Notes under the pieces: model-generated
What the model saw: the letters and a program-made list of their open reading frames with translations, nothing else
Database searches by the model: none
Told to the model about the DNA's origin: nothing
Origin: Lamellibrachia columna
Lineage: Eukaryota; Annelida; Polychaeta; Sabellida; Siboglinidae
Length of the DNA stretch: 64,000 nucleotides
Direction of reading: 5' to 3'
NCBI GenBank assembly: GCA_963662155.1
Contig: OY759267.1
Coordinates: 11,655,623-11,719,622, forward strand
Part shown: piece after piece, positions 25,035 to 47,594 of the stretch
How the letters are laid out: each line of letters begins with the position of its first letter
How positions within the stretch are numbered: the stretch's first letter is position 1
Program-made: the position numbers and the translations under genes

Positions 25035-26370
25035 CAATCCCAGCAGCGAAATCTACCAACACATGGTGGGAAGAGCAATGTCTGAATTTGGCAAACAAAT
25101 GAACTAGCCCTGTTCTATTTTGAACCGGCCCAGGTGAGTTTGAACTGGCCACACAAAAATGTGTATATAAGTATACGTAATAAAGCAAAGTTTTCGTGCA
25201 TACAACTAAAACAGACATTGCTTTAAATTAAAATAAATAATAATTTAATCAATAATACCAAATATGTCGTTCATTTCTTATAACTAGCAGACCAATACAA
25301 TAAAGAAATGAATTTAATAAACATTTCAATGTGAATTTTCTTTTACAGTTACAACTGTTGAATGTATTATTATGTTTGATGGCGACGTTTTGCGCACAGT
25401 GCTACTGTCCTGGCCCGGGCCTGGCACAGGCAAAAATATGTGCTGTTCTCAATTCACTCCAAATCAAAGCCTCCAAAGTTCACTTTCACAGCCAAATATC
25501 ACATTAATCAATAAATTGGATTATCTGCCTCCTTAGTATCACCAGTATGAACTTATGATGTAAATTGGCTTAATATCCTTCAAAAATTATCGAGCTCTGC
25601 GATTCTCGCAACTTCGTCCGCTATCTTTGCTTTGGTAATTCCCTGGTATTCCCCCGAAGTACTAACGTCATTAAATGTGAATCATCCAATAGGCATCCAT
25701 GTTACAAATACCAGGGGTTTCCTTTGCATGTGCAGACTTTGCCTTGGCAGCGATCTGTCGCTGGCAATGAAGTTCCGTGACCGCCAGGTGAATTGGCGGG
25801 TGGGGCCGATAACTTGCGCATTTTGGCAATTGAATCGGCGGCTGCCGCCGATAAAAAGGCCGTAATTTCAAACACTGGAAGATGTCCAGCATTTAAAAAA
25901 AATGTTTTGCATGTAAGGGCGGAAACAATTTTTTTAAGTACACAGAAAGGTAACACAAAAAAACAGGTTCAAGTAAAAATTTCTGTTCACAAAGTGAATA
26001 AAAATGTACGGTACATATGTTGATGAATATGTGTTTACAGTAAGAAAGTCTGTAAATGATGAAACCACTGTGTGTGATGGTTGTGTAAGTAGTGTAGAAG
26101 GTACTAAATGTACCTTTGTAGCAAAACCGCCAAAGTTCAAAATTGAGTTTGAAGCGTGTTAAGTGATGATGACAGCCGCTAGTGGCTCATCGCGTAGTCT
26201 AATCGCACAAATTAGTACTCAGTCGATACTCATGCAGTATATCGACGTATCGCGATAGTTCTGAAAGTTCGATAACGATACTTGGTGGTATCGCAGAACA
26301 GTTTCTTGTTTTACAACAAACGAACGAAGATGTACCGTTACGCTTGTCCCAGAAGTCAAAAGCACCCTTA
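25035..26370. other. Mostly no recognised gene; small open frame at 26004-26162
   Basis: AT-rich to 25600. The ORF 26004-26162 (MYGTYVDEYVFTVRKSVNDE, then VCDGCVSSVEGTKC) looks coding-like but matches no family I know. It ends at GTGTTAA (26157-26163), which recurs at 27557-27563 before another open stretch (KLENCLNAKLKNKL). Confidence 0.35.
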
Positions 26371-27130
26371 AGCCGGCTGTACACTATGCAACGCGGTTGC
26401 AAGCAACGAGGCGATGTTGACGTCATTGAGAAAGGTCAAGGCCGAATGATGTTGTGTGCGACATACGTCGCAAGCAGGGTCGCATGTATACACGATGCAA
26501 CGTTGTTGCATGCAACACGAAAAGTCACGTGGCTATACGTATTGATCAATGCAGTTGGTATGGACGCCATGTGCGACAGCGACGAAGGATTTTTGGCTGT
26601 TGCCGCTGCGTGTGCGGTGATTGCTTGTCGCCAAACGAAGAGAAAGAGAATATGCTGGACACGGCCATGGTTGCGAAGGAGACAAATGTCTGGAGCATAC
26701 CACTGCCTCGTGAAGGATGGCACGCAGTGCTGTCTGGCGATGCTCCTTCTTAAGGTAGCACTCGATACCAATGTTCGATAAACAATCGTGCTTGTGTAAC
26801 AATTCGACCAGGAGAAATACCTGGTTATCCGTCAGCCGAACATCTTTGCTCTTACCGGCAGCCATTGCTCCTGACGGATATTTCTAGATACGTCACATGT
26901 GTTGTCTTTTGGCTATGATTGGACAAATTACATGCAACCAAGAGTCGCGGTTGCACGGAATAGAGCATTCCCTATTGCAAGAGACACGTTGCAAGCAACA
27001 TGAGACGCCGTCGCATGAAACCCAGTTGCATGCGATGTACTGTGTACACGAGGCAATCAGGCTTCGACCAGGTTGCAAGCGACCATGTCTCCTGTCGCAT
27101 GCAACCGCGCTGCATAGTGTAAAGCCGGCT
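26371..27130. mobile_element. PIF/Harbinger element, internally deleted, TTA TSD
   Basis: Terminal inverted repeats AGCCGGCTKTACACTATGCA continue for about 35 bp, flanked by TTA at 26368-26370 and 27131-27133. GTTGCAWGCAAC words recur inside both ends. A + frame (about 26560-26725) reads DEGFLAVAAACAVIACRQ and RPWLRRRQMSGAYHCLV, the start of a Harbinger nuclease. A minus frame from 26865 reads KSKDVRLTDNQVFLLVELLH and ECYLKKEHRQTALRAI, a Myb/MADF-like start. The two convergent 5' gene ends meet near 26725, so the middle, with both 3' ends, is deleted. Confidence 0.88.
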
Positions 27131-27734
27131 TTACGCACTAGCCTCGATTATCCAGGCTCCGTTTGGTGGCACCACCGTTTGCCTTGAATCTGGGTAACCA
27201 ATTAAATGGAAACTCGTACTAACTCATCATTTATGAGAGAAATTTTATAAGCATATACAATGCATTCGAAACAATTTTAAACTTCGGTGATATCGACAAA
27301 ACTCACACAATAAAATAAAAAGGAATTCATATTTAGCAATTTGTTCGAACAAACGTCGCATCGTCGACAACAACATGGTCATTTCCGGATCAACATCAAC
27401 ATGTCAAAACATGTTTCGCCAATCTAGCAGTGGAAATACGGTTGAGTGTCATGTTTGTCATAAACGGTTTTGCAAGTATCGAGTATCAAGTAAAATTCTG
27501 GTATCGATCGATATCGAAGAAATCTGATATCGAACCAGCACTAGAACAAATTCAAAGGTGTTAAACTTGAAAATTGTCTGAATGCAAAACTGAAAAACAA
27601 ACTGATGCATATTTGTAACCATTTGAAAATTTCTCAGCACTACACTGTGTGTGGTCAAAGGAGTGCTAGTGATGTTTTCTATGTTGTGAAAGGAAACTGG
27701 TTGTTTACTCAGTGTAAAAGTACTCATACGGGTT
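27131..27734. other. Unassigned, partly open
   Basis: Includes ATCGATATCGA-rich sequence (27475-27530) that may be the end of a MITE, and an open stretch 27540-27734 with CNHLKISQHYTVCGQRSAS. No family recognised. Confidence 0.35.
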
Positions 27735-30139
27735 GAGGATCATGTGGTACATAATGTTGGGAGTACTGAATGTCCTGAAGTGAAGAAATATCCTAAGATA
27801 TTTTATGGTATTGGAAAGTTGAAAAACGTTCAGGTCAATCTTCACATCAGTGAGGCCATTCCCCGCAACGCCACGGAAGAATTCCATCCAATGAGCGTCA
27901 AAAGGTTACAAAGGAACTACTTGAGTTGAAAGAAAATGATGTTATCGAAAGGGTTGAGGGTCCAACTCCCTGGGTGTCCCCGATAGTAGTTGTCCCCAAA
28001 CCCAAAGGCCTGTTGGGGTTCGCATCTGCGTTGATATACGACAGGCAAACAAGGTGATTATGCATGAGTGACATCCATCGCCGACGGTTGATGATATTAA
28101 ACAATGCGTGTGCATTCAGTAAAATAGGTCTAAGATCAGGCTAGCATCAATTGGTGCTTGACAAAGAATCTCGCTATATCACCACATTCTCCACTCATGA
28201 TGGTTTGTGGCTTCGGTATCTCGAGTGCGAGCGAAGTATTCCAGAATGTTGTTGCAAATGTAATTTCAGGAATTGATGGTTCTTTCAACATGTCAGATGA
28301 CATATTTGTGTTCGGGAAAGGCGAAACCGATGAAGAAGCATATGTCGAACATGACAAGTGCTTCGAAAAGAATGGACTCACAGTAAATCTAGCCAAGTGT
28401 GAGTTCAGAAAGCCAAATATGGAGTTCTATGGTATGGTATTCTCAAAGAACGGGATTGAACCAGATCCAAAGAAAGTAGAAGCGCTCATAGGAATGGAAC
28501 TGCCTATAAATGTGGGAGAAGTCCAACGTTGGGAATTGTTGGGAATGACAAACTACCTTGCAAGGTTTATCCCGAACTACAACTAACAGCTTCTCTGTGG
28601 AAGCTTGTATGCAAGGAGCAAGAGTTCAAGTGGGAACTTGAATAACAGTCAGTTGTTTTTATTTTGACATGGAGAAGGAGACAGAAATCATAGTAGATAT
28701 ATCTCCTGTAGGTGATGCTAGTACAGTACCATGACAAGAGGCTCCAAGTGGTTGCTTACGGGAGTAGAACCTTAACACCAGTCGAGCAGCTATGTAAGAG
28801 TAATTTAGAACGGGAAGTGCTGGCAGTCGTCTGGCCCTGTGAATGCTTTCACGTGTATGTTTACGGGGCGCCTACCACAAGCCGTTAGTTATGGCGATGA
28901 GTAGTACATACCCAACTCTGAGTGATGTCAAAGATCTTCTATTAACAGGGAAATGGTATCTCCCAGAAACCAAGTACATGTATGGACAAGATCCAAGTGT
29001 GGCCTTTGAAGCGATACAATCGTACAGTAGAGTTGGAAATGAACTGACTGTAACACAAGGTGGAGTAGTCCTAAGAGGAACCCGTACAGCATGCAAAGCA
29101 GCTTATGACCCAAAGCCAAGGGAACCATTAGTTATGTCTGATCTTCCATCAAGGAAATGGTCTTGCCTCTGCACAGATTTTTATGGACTATTACCCTCAG
29201 GTGACTATTTACTTGTCATCATGGACGAGGACTCCAGATTTCCTGAAGTCGAAGTGATTAGATCCATGTTAGCTCGGACAGTTATTCCAGTCTTCGACAA
29301 GTTATTCTCATCAAGAGGTATCCCCGACAATCTTGAAGACAGACAGCGTGACTCCATTCCATAGTGAAGAATTTAGAAGGTTCGCTGTCAACCAAGGTTT
29401 CCGCCATCAGCGGGTAACGCCATATTAGCCAGATGCCAATGGTGTAGCAGAAAGGTTTATGAGAACCATAGGGAAAGTCTGCAAGTGCGCACAAGTAGAA
29501 GATAAACCCTAGAAACAGGAGCTCTACCACTTTCTGAGAAACTACAGGGTTACCACACACACACCGACAGGCCAGCCACCAGCAACCATCTTGAACGGTG
29601 TACCATTGCAGATGAAGCTACCCGAGATGCATGCTGTGGAAATGGATGAAAGACTTCATCAGAAGGATCAGGTGGCAAAAAACAAGATGAAAGAGTGTGC
29701 AGAGGCACAGAGAAATATAATCAAGTCTGACATTGGTATTGGAGACAATGTGTTGTTGAAGAATTCGACACAGCAAGGGAAACTTGTGCCCAAATTCCAG
29801 CATCAGCCTTTTGAAGTCATAGACAGAAAGGGTGCAATGATAACAGCACAAAGAGACCAGGAGGTCAAAGCGCAAAACGCAAGTCATTTCCAAAAGGTGA
29901 ACACTGACATTAATCCGTTGAGATACTGGCCAGATGAACCTGACCCCGCTCCGTGGCCTACCCCTCCTACTCTACCATCTCCGGTAGTCATAGCAAGTAA
30001 TCCAGTGGGATCTCCATCCTCACCTAAGACTACTAGTACAAGTCTTACAAGTTTCGACAAACAGTCATGTTGTTTTGTTTCATCATGTCGAATGTTTATT
30101 TTTTAGAAGCAAAGCGTATTTTTTTTAAGTTCGAGGAGA
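27735..30139 (+). mobile_element. Ty3/gypsy pol remnant
   Basis: Reads through the RT start (IFYGIGKLKNVQVNLHI, EGPTPWVSPIVVVPKPKG), LRSG*HQLVLDKESRYITTF, the active-site area FNMSDDIFVFGKGETDEEAY, and NLAKCEFRKPNMEFYG. RNase H ends EREVLAVVWPCECFHVYVYG. The integrase zinc domain is deleted after GGVVLRGTR. The integrase core follows: CTDFYGLLPSGDYLLVIMDE (first Asp), LKTDSV (second Asp), PDANGVAERFMRTIGK (Glu), and a C-terminal tail to about 30105. At least six frame changes or stops. No 5' LTR, gag or protease seen. Confidence 0.85.
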
Positions 30140-30250
30140 TGTAATGGACATTACTACTGCCTGGTGCTGCCACCTACTGTTTTGATATATAGCCACTGAG
30201 AGCTCTCATGTAGTAAGGATAATAAAGCTAGTTCTGCAACCTGGCCCTGC
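30140..30250 (+). mobile_element. 3' LTR of the Ty3 element
   Basis: TGTAATGGACATTACTACTG follows a purine tract (CGAGGAGA). Its first ~65 bp match 18110-18175. An AATAAAG signal is at 30218. The right end is not certain. Confidence 0.65.
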
Positions 30251-31945
30251 CTTGTCGCGTTAACTATTTTATGCACAGCAGGAATAGTCCATCTATTTGC
30301 CAGATGCCTTTTACCAGTAGCGTAACGAGGCATAGTACCGCTGTGTGCAACATAAACAATGTGGCCCTTAAAAAAAAAATGCAATAATGGAATATGCATG
30401 ACGTATCACTGCTCCAATATCACAGTAGCAATCAGTTACCAAGATATTAATGATTCAACGCAGCCACACTTCAACCCGAAATTCATATCCAACAGAAAAC
30501 CTCAAACTACGATCAGCAAATAAATGACTGTCGATTAAGTTTGGGTGAGATGGAGAAGTCGTCTTTGGTGGAGTCCATCATGCGCTCCAACTAAGTTGGA
30601 AAGCCTAACTAGTTCACTTCCATCATGTGACTAATCCTATTTCTCATCTCCATGGAATCGATCGATGATCTTGAAACTGCTCTCGCCTCCGCTTGCAGTC
30701 AGAGGCTGGCATCCTCGACGTTTCCCCCGCCATTCTTCTCCGCTGCACCCTGCTTTCCGTCGTGATCCCCATTTTGTCGCAGAACACTGTGGCCTTCGTC
30801 TCTGCCTCTTCAACGACGTTTTTGCACTCTGCTCAGAACAACAGCTCCCCAAGTTTAATCGATATGGTCCGAATTCGTGTGATGTATGAAAACAACAGCG
30901 TTTCAACGAAAATTATAGTACAAAAATTGCTAAAAGGGTTAATTTTGTTTACCCCCAATCCGAATATTGGGGGTCGAAGTTGATTTCTGTGAGCATGTTG
31001 GGAGGGGGGATAAGCAGTCAACTGCTCACGTAAGGGTGGAGGACCAGCGGCTGAAAAAATGTAGGTCTACATGTGTATTTGAAACTTCCGAACCCATCCG
31101 GAATCAGAACTATATAACTTAAGATTTAAAGCTTACATGCATTAACCGTTTCATATGTGTATTCCGTGACATTCGTCTACTATCTGCACATTGGCAGAAG
31201 AAGTAGGATTGATAATTGATTATGAATATGTTTATTGTGAGTGACCAGTGGTCGATATCTTCCTAAATGAACACGCGATCGATGTCACATGATATCACCT
31301 ATTGTCCTATTTCATCGCAAAATGTCATAATTTTATATTTACATGGTTATTGTCAAGTAATGTTAGTGATATACATATAATGATTACACACACGCAATCC
31401 ATGTTCATTGCGTATGCTTAATAATGTGAGGGTCAATATCTTCTACAATAATGTTTAATTCGTTTTTCTTATTTACTATGCTCCTTGCATTTAAACACAC
31501 GCATTTATGACCAGTTGAGAAATTTTTTCTGGACATTTTGTTACTCGTTTGTGTGAACTAGTGGCCTCTTGTCCTGTTTGGGGCACCTCTAAGTAACCCC
31601 CATGCGCTTCTAGTTTAAACAATGTTTGATACCAAAATTATGTTTTATGCTTCCCATGCCACTGTCGACTGCTGCTGATAGTTCATCAGCAAACACTGCT
31701 GCACCGTTTCCACTAAGATGAAGCCTATCCCTCATCATCGGTGTCATGTACATATCATCCTCGCCTTTTGTTTGAAATGCGAGTCTATGAGGGGGCTAAC
31801 ATATGTACTCATACCCATCCAAAACATTGGGGGCCTGGCCTTCGAGTTCTGACTGCTATGATACTCATAATGCTTCTTTCAAGTGATAGCAACTCTGTAT
31901 ATGTGGTTGCAGTAGACGTTCAATTGGCGCCATCGTGTGAACAGC
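30251..31945. other. Upstream region of RBIS; no other gene recognised
   Basis: A GC-richer stretch at 30665-30890 is open on both strands without a known domain. The rest is AT-rich. The RBIS promoter presumably lies in the last 200 bp. Confidence 0.5.
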
Positions 31946-42532
<10,587 letters not shown>

Positions 42533-44150
42533 CCAGCGCCACCTGCGTGTGCGCATTGTTGGACGCTTTGCATTTCAACTGCATACAAACCATGCTTTCT
42601 ACGCCAGCAGTCAACGCGTTTCGGGAAAAAGACTAAGTATTTGTGGTACAAAAACAGTGGACAGTTCCGAGGAACGTCTGTGCCTGCAGATTGCGTAGTG
42701 TGAGACTGGCCCAGTCCACTGTTGTAACTGACAAGGAACTGCATAATATGTTCCTGTCGGATGGTTTCTTGTCCGTCAGTGTAGGGAGTGATTCCACAAT
42801 GAAGAATGAAGCCTCAGTTGGAACTGAAAACTAAAAACTGAAAAGTCTTACTTAATCCTATTTAATATGGTAATTTTCATCAATTCTTAGTATACCAGTT
42901 TCACGAATGTCCTGAAGATTGATTATATGAACATAATCCATATACGTCCGATTTAATGATACGTAGTGTATTTCATAGTTGAAAAGTATCTCGTACGCAT
43001 TAGGACTCCCTTAAAAGCACATTAATATGTATGGTTCAGTGTATGTGATCGCCCTTTGGCGTCACTGCCTCACTGCAATAGTGGGTACAGTTTCGCTTGT
43101 ATGGTTCTATACACTAGAAAGAATTTCATTTAATCAGACGAATTAAAGATCCCAGAAACAGAGTCACGGACAGTTTTTTGCAGAACGTCAATGACTATTT
43201 AAATGTTCTATTCTTCTATATTCCGCATTTGAACCTAGGCCATGTTACGCCAATACACTATAGGGGATACCAACATCCGACACACATTTTGCTTTGAGAA
43301 CATATGTAAGACCTGGCCTTCCACCAGAAGGCCATAAAGAAAAAGAACAGAAACTGCGGTAGGCGAAGCAAGAGCTTCATCAGATGCATGCAACGGCGTA
43401 AAGTATGGTGGCTGGAGTAGTTGGTCTCCAAGACAAGACCCCGAAAAAAATAATTCCACGTCGCATTTAGACTGTGTGGACAGTGTTGATACGATAATCT
43501 ACTATAAAGTTAGCACTGGACCTGTTGGCTCTGTCCGGGTTAGAACTCCCCAGCCGTCATGCACCACAGCGCAACAACCGTTGCCTTCTCAGTCTACACC
43601 GGTGCTGCCAACCGTGACCGACGGACGTCTCTCGGGTACAGTAGATGACCTGCTGCGCTCCGACAGGATCTCACCAAGGAAAACCCCCAATATCATGATA
43701 CACCTGCAGATAAGTATGGCCTTGCTCCGACGCCTAACCCTCAATAACTTGATGTTAGTAGTATGCAGGTCGAAATGATGGGACGGAGGGTCCTGGCACG
43801 GAGCCATTGGCGGTATCTGGCGCTACATCAAGTCACGTGGCTAACGATGGCGCACCTGGCGGATCACATGGGCACTATTTGAGCGCCCCTGGTGACCAGT
43901 TTATGTAGCACCCTTAGCGGATGTCATATGAACTAATTTTAGGAAGAAAAACCCCGCCCCTAATGGCTAGTTACTGAACTAATTTGCATATTAAAACCGT
44001 CAATTATCGCCCAGCGCATGTTTCCGATTGCGCATGCGCAACCACCCACTTCCTAATTGTATTGCAAATGTTGTGTTGTATCGCAAATCTTTTCAAATGG
44101 CGTCATCTAGCAGGTACTCGATGTGAACGCACCGTCTTCGGCGCCGTTCA
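42533..44150. other. 3' flank of RBIS; no gene recognised
   Basis: Contains a + open stretch at 43476-43778 (VGSVRVRTPQPSC, then TVDDLLRSDRISPRKTPN) with normal codon-like composition but no family I recognise. Confidence 0.4.
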
Positions 44151-44153
44151 AGG

Positions 44154-44445
44154 TGGTCAAATTAATTAGGTCAAAACCCGTTTTACCCACCCTTCCCCAA
44201 ATCACCGTCTTAAGAGCACCGGTCAAGGGTCTTAATAACATCAAATGTTAACTTAGTTAGGTCAGAGGTCAAATTAATTAGGTTTAAAGTAACTATGTAA
44301 AAGTTAAAATTAACTAGGTCAAAGTAAAAAAAAAATTAGGTCGAGTTTTAAATTAATTGGGTCATGTTAAAGTCAAAATATCAAATCAGGTCAATTTAAT
44401 TAGGTCAGTTCAAATTAAGTAGGTCAACTGAATAAGGTAAATTTT
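44154..44445. repeat. Degenerate AGGTCAAATTAATT repeat
   Basis: At least eight near-copies of (T)AGGTCA, often followed by AATTAATT, at irregular 15-40-bp spacing. The reverse complement (TTGACCTAATTAAT) appears again at about 45687-45745. Confidence 0.7.
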
Positions 44446-44612
44446 CTTATTTTGCGGGTGATCAATTCAGCGGACGTACACAACAAGGGACCGTCGGAAA
44501 AGCAACTGACTATGAGTCACAAAAGTGCATTTATATAATAAGCGTAAAGTATAGTTCTGCTATTGTGACAGCTCGGTCGGTCTACTTCATTGCGAAGCCG
44601 TAACCGGATCCA

Positions 44613-45002
44613 ATGGCAGCGTTAACCTACGGGGCACCAGCTGTGAGTGATAACACAAAAATAGATCCGCATAAAAAAATCTACTACGAGGTGACCTATA
44701 TATCGCTAAAGCCGGGGCCCGGCTACGCAGTTAGTGTGTATTTTACGGGAACTGAAAGAGCACAATGTATTCAAAAGGCGCAATGCACTCAAACGCTCAC
44801 TCACCTATCCCACGCTGAAATTCCGCTTCATCAACTACATGCTTCACATCGAACACGAACAGCTCCAAGAAAACGAATGAGAAATATCCAAGCAAGAAAG
44901 AAATCCGATGAGAAGCGTGATGGTCCACTCCAGCCTGTTCGCACCATGCCGCGCAGAAAGTTACGGGAGACCGGAATAAGTACCTGTAATTCCACCTATT
45001 AA
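44613..45002 (+). CDS. Unrecognised 129-residue ORF
   Basis: MAALTYGAPAVSDNTKIDPH, then YYEVTYISLKPGPGYAVSVY, then a Ser/His/Arg-rich tail. The context TCCAATGG is a fair start. The tail frame looks less coding-like than the first 60 codons. Function unknown; may be a chance ORF. Confidence 0.25.
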   Translation: MAALTYGAPAVSDNTKIDPHKKIYYEVTYISLKPGPGYAVSVYFTGTERAQCIQKAQCTQTLTHLSHAEIPLHQLHASHRTRTAPRKRMRNIQARKKSDEKRDGPLQPVRTMPRRKLRETGISTCNSTY

Positions 45003-45081
45003 TGTAGCAATCTTTGTCCAATGAGATACTGGTACCTGTCATAATAGTTATTAGAGCTGTTTGTTTTTGGATGGTTGGTGC

Positions 45082-45345
45082 CGGTTGATGACAAGTTGAC
45101 GGAGACAGGTAAGACCGACATGGAAAACACTTGCGCTTACGTCTCCATGGTTGATGACAAGGTGACGGAGACAGCTAACCCAGACGTAGAAGACGTTTGT
45201 GTTTAAGTCGCCACGGTTGATGACAATGTGACGGAGACAACTAAATCCGACGTCGTAGACACATGTGCTGACGTCTCCACGGTTGATGACAAGGTGACGG
45301 AGACAAGTAATTCCGACGTGGAAAACAGCTGCAGACAGCTGACTT
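45082..45345. repeat. 66-bp minisatellite, four copies
   Basis: GGTTGATGACAAGGTGACGG starts at 45082, 45149, 45215 and 45281. Units are about 80 percent alike by eye. Both strands stay mostly open in a 22-codon period. Confidence 0.88.
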
Positions 45346-45354
45346 CTCGCAACA

Positions 45355-45590
45355 TAAATGAGAGTAATATACACCTGACAGTTGCACACACCTGACAGTA
45401 ACATGCACAATGGAATAACATACACCAGACAGTAACATACACACGACAGTGACACACACACACCTGACATTAACATACATCTTACAGTAACATATACATG
45501 ACAGTAACATACACATGACAGTAACACACGCCTGATTGTAACATACACATGACAGTAACATACACTTGAAAGTAACATACACAATAGAAT
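45355..45590 (-). repeat. 17-bp satellite, left arm part 1
   Basis: Irregular tandem copies of TGACAGTAACATACACC. Minus-strand ORFs rich in Cys/Val/Tyr come from its 17-residue translated period. Confidence 0.9.
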
Positions 45591-46189
45591 ACTGTTTAGG
45601 GTGGCACCCTCGTATCGGTTTCGCTCCTAGCCACTCTAACCCTAACTGCCATGTAAGTTTGTGTGTTGACTCACATCATATGACATTTGACCTAATTAAT
45701 GTTACTCTTTGACCTAGTTAATTTGACATTTGCCATAATTAAATTAACAATTAACTGTGTTTGCCGTGTGTATGCCACGGGAAGAACAGCTAAACGCGTT
45801 ACTACATAGTGAATGTGTTACACTCACATTCATGTACTCTTTGTCACATTCATGTATTCTTTGTGACGTTCATATCCTTTTTGTCACTGGTATGATGAGC
45901 ACTGCAATAAACATGAGTGCATGATGCTAAATTTCTATTTACTTACATTGGCTATTTTTATTTCTTCTTAGTAGCATATGACCTATCCAGGTTTATATTG
46001 TGATGTACCATTGCTAGATAATTTCTGGTACGGTATGATGGATATCTGAAAAATAGCAATATAATTGGAACTAAGAGTAGAAAGTAACTAGAAAATATAT
46101 TTTCTTTTATCCACGTTTCAACATTAAATAATTTTCCTGCACTGCTTTTCAGCAACTTCTGAGCACATGTTGGATTCCAGACACAACAC

Positions 46190-46460
46190 TTGACAGTAAC
46201 ATGCATACTATAATAACATACACCTGACAGTAACATACACTTGACACAGTTGACATTAGCATACACCTGACAGTAACTTATATATGACAGTAACATACAC
46301 CTGGCAGTAACATATACATGACAGTAACATACATTTGACAGTAGCACACGCATGACAGAAATATACACCTTATAGTAACATATAACTGACAGTAACATGC
46401 CCCTGACAGTTATATACACCTGACAATAACATACACTTGACAGAAACATACACCTGGCGG
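46190..46460 (-). repeat. 17-bp satellite, left arm part 2
   Basis: The same unit in the same orientation as 45355-45590, after 600 bp of unrelated AT-rich sequence. Confidence 0.9.
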
Positions 46461-46529
46461 TAACAATAAGTATTTTAAATCAATCAATATTTATTTTAGG
46501 TTAATATTTATATATATATATAAATTGTT

Positions 46530-47570
46530 ACTCTCGTGTATGTTACTGTCACATATATGTTACTGGCAAGTGTATGTTATTCCATTGTGAATATTACTGT
46601 CACGTGCCTGTTGCTGTCAGGTGTATGTTACAGTCAGGTGTGTGTTACTGACGTATGTATGTTACTGTTAAGTGTTTGTTTTTCTCATGTGTATCTTATT
46701 ATCATGTATGTTACTGTCAGGTGTATGTCACTGTCGTGTATATGTTACTGTCATATGCATGTTTATGTCGTGTGTGTTACTGTCAGGTGTATGTTAATGG
46801 CAAGCGTACGTTGGTGTCATGTGTATGTTATGGCCAGGTGTATGTTAATGCCATGTATTTGCTACTGTCAGACGTGTGTTATTGTTAACTGTGTCATTTG
46901 TTTATTACTGTCAGTTGTATGTTATCGTCCTGTATCTGTTACTGTCAGTGTATGTTACTGTCAGGAGTGTGTTACTGTCAAGAGTATGTTAATGTCAGGT
47001 GTATGTTACTGTCATGTATATGTTACCATCAGGTGTGTGTCACTGTCGTGTGTATGTTACTGTCGTGTATATGCAGAGCCGGTACTTTACTTGAGTAGTT
47101 TTTTTTTACTTTCTGCTAGTAACGAAGTAGATTTTCATGGATCTACTTCTACTTGTAACGAAGTAGAATTACGTGTTACTTTAGTAAATGTAACGAAGTA
47201 CCGACACCGGGCGTTTTATTTTTTTCCGCTGCATAATTATTCCGCTGCATACAGAAACGGCATACACACTACTTATTATATTGTGCATGGTATGTCAAGT
47301 GTCTGTTATTATATTGTGCATGGTACTGTCAAGTATACATTACTGTCATGTGATTGTTAATATCATATATATGTTACTGTTAAATGTTAAGTTTTTATTA
47401 CTGTTAGGTGTATGTTACTGTCATGTACATGTAATTGTCACGTGTAGGTCACGGTTATGTAATGTACATGTAATGTTACCGTCATGTTTGCGTTACTGTT
47501 AGGTGTATGTCTGTACTATCATATGTATGTTATTGTCAAATGTGTGTTACTGCCAGGTGTACGTTAGTCA
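46530..47570 (+). repeat. 17-bp satellite, right arm in inverted orientation
   Basis: GGTGTATGTTACTGTCA units, the reverse complement of the left arm, at 46530-47065 and 47281-47570. They are interrupted by a MITE-like insert at 47075-47260. The centre of symmetry lies near the (TA)n at 46509-46522. Confidence 0.9.
47075..47260. mobile_element. Short element with AAGTAC/GTAACGAAGTA ends
   Basis: GCCGGTACTTTACTTGAGTA at the left and GTAACGAAGTACCGAC at the right are partly inverted, and the interior repeats GTAACGAAGTAGA as in the ends of the 7.66-kb element. Interrupts the 17-bp satellite. No TSD established. Confidence 0.5.
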
Positions 47571-47594
47571 CAATTGTGCCAAGTGTATGTTGAT

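Noticed and set aside
26533..26781. Overlapping + and - ORFs in the Harbinger element as two full genes
   Set aside because: Each is recognisable only in its first part and becomes antisense of the other after about 26725.
43476..43778. Host exon downstream of RBIS
   Set aside because: Open frame without a recognised family or matching splice partner; left as unassigned sequence.
45051..47502. Cys/Tyr/Val-rich long ORFs resembling membrane proteins
   Set aside because: They arise from the 17-bp satellite, whose 17-residue translated period stays open by composition.
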